Positions 18,681 through 24,571 of a stretch of DNA of 24,571 bases are shown piece after piece. Within the stretch, counting starts at the first letter, position 1. Each line of letters starts with the position of its first letter. Origin of the DNA: Elysia marginata (Eukaryota; Mollusca; Gastropoda; Plakobranchidae); contig BMAT01007929.1 in the NCBI GenBank assembly GCA_019649035.1, positions 246,863 to 271,433 on the forward strand, read 5' to 3'. Below the pieces are notes generated by a model. That model did no database searches. It had not been told where the DNA came from and was given only the letters and a program-made list of their open reading frames with translations. The position numbers and the translations under genes are program-made.

Positions 18681-20430
18681 AATCACCCAAACTCGTGTCT
18701 TTTTCAATGTAATTATCTACCCATCTCTTTCTTTTCTTAGACCGACACCGTAGTTTCTCTGTGTTCTTCGTTCCGAGACGTCCATCGTATCACGTGTTAC
18801 GATCACGTTGCGGTGTCTGATACAATCTCCGCTTTAGACACGGTCTTCAAAAAACCATCGATAAAACTTTAATATCAATGGTGTAACTGGAATAGAAAGT
18901 CAGCTCCATTTCACGTTTTGTGGGACGTCACTCAAGTTTTGAATAGTTAATGTAAACAGAAATTACATCAGTCTCCCTGTCCGCTCACCTTTGTTAAGAA
19001 CTAAAGCAGCGCGTGCTCCACGCATTTCGACAAAGTGAATTTTCAATAGCCTTCGCTGAAAAGCCTGGGAAAAACTAAATAAAAAAGTTGAAGTCGCGTG
19101 TGTTGCCTGTCCTTCAATCAAAGTGTCCCTTGCATCGCCACAGCTTTGAATATTTCATGTCAGAATTGGCCACGGGTTTTTGATGTTACGCTGGTAGACT
19201 CTTGCGTCTATTAAGCTAAGTCGTGCTAGATATAGTATTAGAGAGGGATAACGCGGGTCAATTCGAAGGTCTACTGCCATACATGTATGTAGCCTGCGTC
19301 TTTAACTCGGAATTCTAAATTTGTGTAGCTTAGTGAGAGGTTTATATTGAGTTGAAGGTTTACTATACAGGGGTCAACGCCCTGTTTTTGCAGACAATAC
19401 TCTGTCTTCTTCGGTTTTCTTGTCTGATGTTGAATAAATTTTTAACATTGTCTTAATTAAAGTCGGCGATCGCTCTGTAAACCTTTTAGTACACCAACTT
19501 AATACCAATGGTTTGTGAGTTTTCTTTTTCCTGTTCTCTGTTGAAAACAATAAAATATATTTTCGACAGGGACTAGGCGCACACACAAAGAGGGGTAATA
19601 CCTATAAGGCTTGCCATGGCAGATCTACGTGTAGATGGTTTGATGAAGTCTTGTGTTTATATGAAAAAGTATCATGGAGGGTAGATCTGTTGATTTTTTT
19701 AAATTTTTTTCACTTTTTTCACACAATTGAAATTGAGGCTTTTATCTCTTAAATCAATAATTTTTAAAATTAGGCCAAAATCGTATACCTTTTTGCACAA
19801 TTATGATAAATTCAGCAAATTTGTTTTACGTTTGAACGCTAGGAAAACTGTATCGTTAAAAATATCGGCAAAATGAATGTAAAACTTTTAACCCATTACC
19901 AATTTGCACAGTGGCATGACGTTTATTTGAACTAAAATTGAAAACTATAGGTCGTAAGAATCGCTTATCATTGCATCCATAATCCTTGTTAAACGAAAGA
20001 ATTAGCTTACAATTATAGGTAACACCGAATATATTTTTTACTTTCGTTCAACTATTTCAAATGATTGCGTCCGTGAAATATGCGCAATTCATGTTTGAAT
20101 TCGGTATAATTATTTAGTGCAGATTTGTGTCAGTGTAGCTGATGCTGTCAAAATAGATTTTCTTAAGGAAGGCACAGATAAAATTATCTTTTCTTAGCTT
20201 ACTTTATTTCCTTAAGTTTTACGGATCAGAAGCTTGTGAAAACAAACATTTTCAAAATGCTAAATTTATATATGTATTGTTTGATCCAAGATGTGTCACA
20301 ATTAACGTGTGTGAGAAATAGCCAGTGTATCCCTTCTTTAATTAGAGACTGATCAATTCTAAGTGTCTGAAATTTACAACCTGTCGCCTCCAGCACCAGC
20401 GAGTACTTTCGTTAAAAGCACTTTGGTCGC
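18681..20430. other. AT-rich spacer, no supported gene
   Basis: About 1.75 kb with no gene. It contains an E-box in a near-palindrome at 18786-18801 (CACGTG at 18791-18796). A 9-bp inverted repeat pairs CAGATCTAC (19620-19628) with GTAGATCTG (19681-19689). A minus-strand 70-codon frame at 19374-19586 has no motif that I recognise. Confidence 0.5.
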
Positions 20431-20994
20431 TTTCTCTCTTGAGTTCAATTAACAATCTTGCTTCATTTGGCACGAGGTCGGCGGTGACGTGGGTGTTTCA
20501 AGCGGTCTCATTATTTCACTTGTATATAACAAACGGTATTGCACTGCTTAAACTTGGTCCAGTTCAAACATCGCAGTCTTTCCGTCGATCAGACCCACAA
20601 GACGAGGGGCAGGCAGCAGCTCTCAAATATTGACCCGGGTGTTAAGTCCGGCCAGCGAAGGTAAAGGGTCGTGGTTGCTGCGGCAGGTCCTGCTTCAGGC
20701 CCAATGTTTGCCCACGGACTGGCACCCACCCATCTCAGATGCATTGATATCACCGGAGTTAAGCTCACAATTTTTGAAGCGGTAATTACCAGAGCAAGCT
20801 CCAGAGCTCTGTTTGTCTTCCATGATTATGCTCAAGGTTATTATTTCTGCCCGTCGTGGTAGGGAGATATTGAAATACCTCGAAAAGGCCCTCTTTAGCT
20901 AAGAACCACGCCCGCGAGAGGTCATCAGCTGGGATTATATTGAAGAAGTGTCCTTCTTGGGCTGCTAAAAGCCGTGGAGTGAGATTCTGGCATA
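20431..20994. other. G+C-rich island, possible unclassified dispersed repeat
   Basis: A block of about 560 bp, sharply more G+C-rich than the AT-rich DNA before it, ends directly at the (AAT)n tract at 20995. Two consecutive plus-strand frames of about 64 codons (20439-20633 and 20671-20862) have no known domain. It has a 10-bp palindrome, CAGAGCTCTG (20802-20811). Sharp edges and position beside a recognised repeat favour an older inserted element or a composite repeat. An RNA or relic gene is also possible. No family can be assigned. Confidence 0.4.
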
Positions 20995-21440
20995 AATAAT
21001 AATAATAATAATATCTAAATTTATATAGCGCTTTTTACAAAAATTTAAAGTCTCAAAGCGCTTGACAAAATAAAAGCTACACAGTTTCTTTCATACAAGT
21101 TTTCAAAAACATGGATAACGTAGACAATTGGAAATTGAAGAAAAAAAATCAATTTAAAAAACAAAGATAGATATATCAAATACAAGAAAACATGGACAAG
21201 AAAAATTGTAAATTTCGGGTTCCTAATAAATTTCTTATAATGGTTCAGTTTTTAAATAAGTATGTCTTCAGAACTGATTTAAATCTAGATAATGATTCGG
21301 ACTGTTGGACTGATAAGGGTAGACGGTTCCAAACGTCTGGGCCCTGGAAAGTAAAAGCTCTGTCCCCGTAGGTTTTCAAGCTGATATCGATGCCAAGACT
21401 TCCAGGTCTTCAAAATCTCCAACCGAAGAGCCTTTGTTTG
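20995..21440 (-). mobile_element. Dispersed 'TATAGCGC' repeat with (AAT)n tail
   Basis: Read on the minus strand, the unit ends in AAGCGCTTT (complement of about 21055-21063), then AGCGCTATATAA (complement of about 21021-21032), then an (ATT)n tail (complement of 20995-21013). The paired AGCGCT motifs followed by TATAAAT and an ATT-type tail recur at the 3' end of many dispersed repeats in marine animals, which is the basis for the call. A simple tandem tail suggests retroposition. The body to about 21440 is G+C-richer at 21290-21430 and carries no reverse transcriptase motif, so this is a non-autonomous copy or a short 3' fragment. The left-to-right limit is approximate. Confidence 0.55.
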
Positions 21441-22600
21441 TTGTTGTTTTTTCTGGTAGAAAGAGTGTCTCAAATTTCAAATTGCTAATTGAGAGTTGTG
21501 ATGAAATGAACAAAGCTACTGACTTGAAAGAAGCAGCTTAAAATGGTTTAAATAAAAATAGTATCAAATTGGAAGAATTAAGGAAGAAGGGAAAGTAAAA
21601 AAGAAGTTAAAACAACAATAAGAAGAGAAAGACTAACAGTCTTCGTCCTCGAATGAGACTTATTTGAAAGTTCCTTAACTGAAGTGCGGGTCTAACCTTT
21701 GAAGGCGGTTGTGACTTTTAAACCGAAAGTAGCGAAAATGCAATGTTGAAGTTGTTTTGCAAACAGTGCGCCGAGCAAATAAAACAAAACAAAATCTAAA
21801 GAGACTTTGTAGCGTTCTACGACTCATTACACTCAGGGAAAACAAGTTACAGAAAAAGCTTCAAACAAACTTCAAAAAAACCTATGGTATTATAGAAAAC
21901 AGAGAAAATCAATGAACATAAAATTTCGCTCTGCAAACCCCATTTACCGTACTGACACAGTTAACCCCTATCTGGGGATTTGATTGGTAAGGCTTGAGTG
22001 GTTCTCCATATTGGCATTCTTCAAACCTTTTTGATAACAACAGCTTCCGATAATTCCATTGCATTCTCTCTACGCACTGACGCGCGCCTGGCATTATCCC
22101 GCCTCTTTCTTGCACTTGTGAATAGGGTTCTAAGTACTGATTGTGGCAGGCAAATAAATTTCGATCTTTTTTATCTTTTAGGCTCTGTTGTTATTTATTT
22201 AAAGCATCGCTTTTTGTTGACCTTTTTTAACCTAATGTTTATCTCTTAAATACTCGTGATCTAAAGGAAAAAAAAACTATTATTTCGAATCTCTCGGTCA
22301 TTCCGTGGTAACTACTTTTTATGTAATGCAGGATGAACAATAAACCCGGAGATGATGCTGATGGTTAACTGCTTATTCTCTAAGTTGCAGTTACCATCTA
22401 CAGCAAAATGGACCTTTCCAGCAACACAACGACCGCATAGTATGCATTTTTAAACAATCTCTAATATTTGTAGCTGGAATACGATGAGGCTCTTAAAATC
22501 ACAAAAGAAGATATCGAAGTCTACGGAAGTTCATAGATAATAATTAATGATCTATGCAAAATTTTATATTAGGAGATAGCCAGTCAAAGTATAATAAGAG
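21441..22600. other. AT-rich spacer, no supported gene
   Basis: Frames at 21909-22115 (minus) and 21998-22249 (plus) overlap in opposite directions and show no domain. The patch at 21935-22140 is slightly G+C-richer. No RNA gene or repeat family is recognised. Confidence 0.5.
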
Positions 22601-22658
22601 GAAATAGTAGTAACAGCAAAAATAGTGACAGCAGTACAACAGCATCGGTAGTAGCATC

Positions 22659-22698
<40 letters not shown>

Positions 22699-22745
22699 CT
22701 AGAAGTATAGAAGCATAAGCCGCAGCAGCAATGCAATCGAATAAT
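22601..22745. repeat. (AGT)n trinucleotide repeat with AGC/ACA-rich flanks
   Basis: The perfect AGT core is 22659-22698, about 13 units. Flanks contain scattered AGT, CAG and AGC units. The minus strand reads as polyThr in one frame, which explains the 62-codon minus-strand frame. It is not a gene. Confidence 0.95.
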
Positions 22746-22827
22746 AGCTATAGTGCAGGGAAAGTAGTACATGCGATAAGTGAAGAAACAATATTACATT
22801 TTCTTATACCCCCCTCTTTCTCTTTTT

Positions 22828-22896
22828 ATCTGTCTGTCTGCCTGTCTGTCTGCTTGTCTGCTTGTCTGCTTGTCTGACTGTGTCTCTGTCTGTCTG

Positions 22897-22940
<44 letters not shown>
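22828..22940. repeat. (CTGT)n plus (CT)18 compound microsatellite
   Basis: TCTG units with point changes fill 22828-22897, followed by a pure CT run at 22904-22940. This mirrors the tetranucleotide-plus-dinucleotide arrangement near 12457-12650. The Leu/Ser/Cys-rich frame is an artefact. Confidence 0.95.
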
Positions 22941-22943
<3 letters not shown>

Positions 22944-23418
22944 AGGCTGTTTTCCTGTCCTCCCCCTCCTCATTCTCTCTATATATAATTAGCCATCGTT
23001 CCGCTCACTCAATATACAAGTAGCCGTTTCATTCCGCATTGTGATTCTGCTCACGGTGAATAGATCACTCTCGTTTACGCTGCGAGACAGGAACCGCCTG
23101 GGGCTCACGAGAATTCAATGTTCACCACAGTTTGATTCCCTGGGAGACCGAAATATTAACGCTCTTTGGTCCTATAGATTTACATAAATCTGATAAGCAA
23201 TAATTGAACATGAAGGAGATACAATGCTGCGCCACATCCCTCACATCCCTATAACATTGCTATCACTAGAGCAAAATGTAAAGGAAACAAATGAATTTCA
23301 ATTGCATCTCTATTGTAGGATTTCTCAAAAAGCTTATAGGCGTAAAACTAAACAAAAATATGATAAAAAACAGAAGTCGATGACGAGGTTTTTATGTTTT
23401 AGTCTCCCTCTTTTTACA

Positions 23419-23424
<6 letters not shown>
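22941..23424. other. Spacer between microsatellites, no gene seen
   Basis: A slightly G+C-richer patch at about 23035-23160 has no open frame or motif that I can name. The frame at 23224-23505 runs into the next CT tract and owes its length to it. Confidence 0.5.

Positions 23425-23475
<51 letters not shown>
23425..23475. repeat. (TC)25 microsatellite
   Basis: A perfect, uninterrupted TC tract of about 51 bases, the longest perfect dinucleotide run in the window and probably highly variable between individuals. As a homopurine-homopyrimidine mirror repeat it can form triplex (H-DNA) structure. Confidence 0.97.
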
Positions 23476-23479
<4 letters not shown>

Positions 23480-24250
23480 TGGGTGATCAAGTGCAAACAC
23501 GATAGCAAGAAAGGTATGCTTGTCTGAATCAGTTTCCCGGTTGCCCATCAAAGAAATGATACTTGTTTTTGACATACATTTAGATTGGGTTAGAGCATAG
23601 GGATGCAAAAATTGAGTTAATTTTTGTTATCGATTTCTTTCACTTCATCTTTATCCTATAATTCCCTATCGCCCTGAAGTGGACTTGAGAACTATTTTGT
23701 CTGCCCAGGTGTCATTACTTCCCTCACTTTCCCGTTCATTTCCTATATCTTTCTCACTCTGCTATCGCTTCCTCTCTCTACTTTTGTCCACATCTCGTTA
23801 CCTCTATTTCTTTATTTCTCATTCTCTTAATGCTTGAATATTTAGCGTACAAAAAATTTTAAAAATCGTCATCAAAATCACAAACAACTGAAACTGTTAA
23901 TTCACTTGTTATTGATAAGTTTTCAATTTATTGTATAGTCTTATAAAAATGCGAATTAAATTTATCGAACCAATAATGCGTCAAAATACCTCCCAAGTAT
24001 AAATTTTTGTACTACTGTAATAATTCTTAAAGACTAAGCGGAGCCAAATATGAATGTTTCCAATACTTTTCATAGTTGATTTACAATGAACTGTTATTGT
24101 ATGGGGATATAGGAACTTCCAGTGAATTGAATCATATATAGATCTGTCTGAAAACGATTTCGGTCAATATTCTAAAACCATTATTAACCGAAACCACCAC
24201 GACTCCATTCGATTGTATTCGTTATTATTCAGCTATTCTTTTTAAACAAC
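23476..24250. other. AT-rich spacer with decayed CT tract at 23700-23830
   Basis: No gene is seen. The segment 23700-23830 is pyrimidine-rich with broken CTCT and TTTC units. The rest is ordinary AT-rich DNA. Confidence 0.6.
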
Positions 24251-24251
24251 T

Positions 24252-24259
24252 TTCTCTCG

Positions 24260-24302
<43 letters not shown>

Positions 24303-24322
24303 TTCTCTCTCTCTTTCTCTCG
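24252..24322. repeat. (CT)14 microsatellite with broken flanks
   Basis: The perfect CT run is 24269-24296. CT units broken by A, G and TT extend on both sides. Confidence 0.95.
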
Positions 24323-24546
24323 CCATCTTTATCATCCCTCTTACGATTATCGTGTTTATAACGACTTTACTAGTTATTAGAATTCATTGTGCTATCCAAG
24401 TGCTCATAACTGTGATTAGCTTGCATATGCTTTTCAGATTATTATAATTTCTTTAATTGTTGGCATAAAAACCTGTTTGTATTTAACGGCCAAATGAAAA
24501 AAGCACTTTGTCTAATTTGCTACTGTTGTAAAATAAACGTCAATTT

Positions 24547-24571
24547 TCTCTCTCTCTCTCTCTCTCTCTCT
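24547..24571. repeat. (TC)n microsatellite, cut by the window edge
   Basis: A perfect TC tract that continues past the last base of the window, so its full length is unknown. The 225 bp between it and the previous tract (24323-24546) are AT-rich and without features. Confidence 0.95.

Noticed and set aside
20745..20775. Similarity to the 5S rRNA internal promoter (TCACCGGAGTTAAGC), suggesting a 5S-derived SINE
   Set aside because: Only about 15 bases resemble 5S. The sequence before and after does not follow 5S rRNA and no box C appears at the right distance on this strand.
22584..22772. Minus-strand frame with a polyThr run
   Set aside because: It is produced by the (AGT)n microsatellite at 22659-22698.
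1..24571. CRISPR array, bacterial operon, phage or prophage, or viral genes
   Set aside because: There are no regularly spaced identical repeats with unique spacers, no ribosome-binding-site and ORF series, and no recognisable viral or reverse-transcriptase motif in any frame. Composition and repeats fit an animal nuclear genome.

Overview
The window looks like non-coding nuclear DNA from a marine invertebrate, most likely a mollusc and possibly a gastropod. This rests on composition and repeat types: an AT-rich background (roughly one third G+C by eye), no compact bacterial-style genes, many long (CT)n/(GA)n microsatellites with decayed TCTA/TCTG tetranucleotide stretches beside them, (AC)n, (AGT)n, (GTT)n and (GGTGAT)n tracts, a tRNA-derived SINE with a MIR-like core, and a dispersed repeat with the paired AGCGCT ('TATAGCGC') motif and an (AAT)n tail. 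The species cannot be fixed from the sequence. Most long open frames are Leu/Ser/Phe-rich readings of CT tracts and are not genes.

Layout. 1-600: AC and CT microsatellites. 660-8100: AT-rich DNA with GA tracts near 3.57, 4.3 and 6.2 kb and a TCTA-derived stretch at 5.06-5.2 kb. 8113-8209: two tandem copies of a 45-bp unit, followed by a G+C-richer block to about 8.56 kb and a long TCTA-derived stretch. 10886-11049: the SINE, on the minus strand. 12.45-13.7 kb: a cluster of CT tracts. 15421-16394: the best candidate gene. 16.45-16.68 kb: a G+C-rich block on which the minus strand carries a splice-like microexon. 18.1-18.33 kb: an inverted-repeat (MITE-like) element. 20.43-20.99 kb: a G+C-rich island directly beside the TATAGCGC repeat (20995-21440). 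22.6-24.57 kb: dense microsatellites running off the right edge.

The one candidate protein-coding locus is a small, plus-strand, two-exon gene. Exon 1 (about 15421-15875) holds a long leader and then an ATG in good initiation context. That ATG opens a short hydrophobic signal-peptide-like segment, which ends at a strong GTAAGC donor in phase 1. About 214 bp later a T-rich tract and tandem CAGCAG acceptor lead, in the matching phase, into a second frame. It encodes a 47-residue, strongly basic stretch with three cysteines and a Lys-Arg site, then a stop, and an AATAAA lies 145 bp further on. The reading is consistent with a secreted cationic peptide precursor, but it rests on signals read by eye and could be chance in 24 kb of AT-rich DNA. 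No other locus in the window has comparable support, and no operon-like or multi-gene system is visible.
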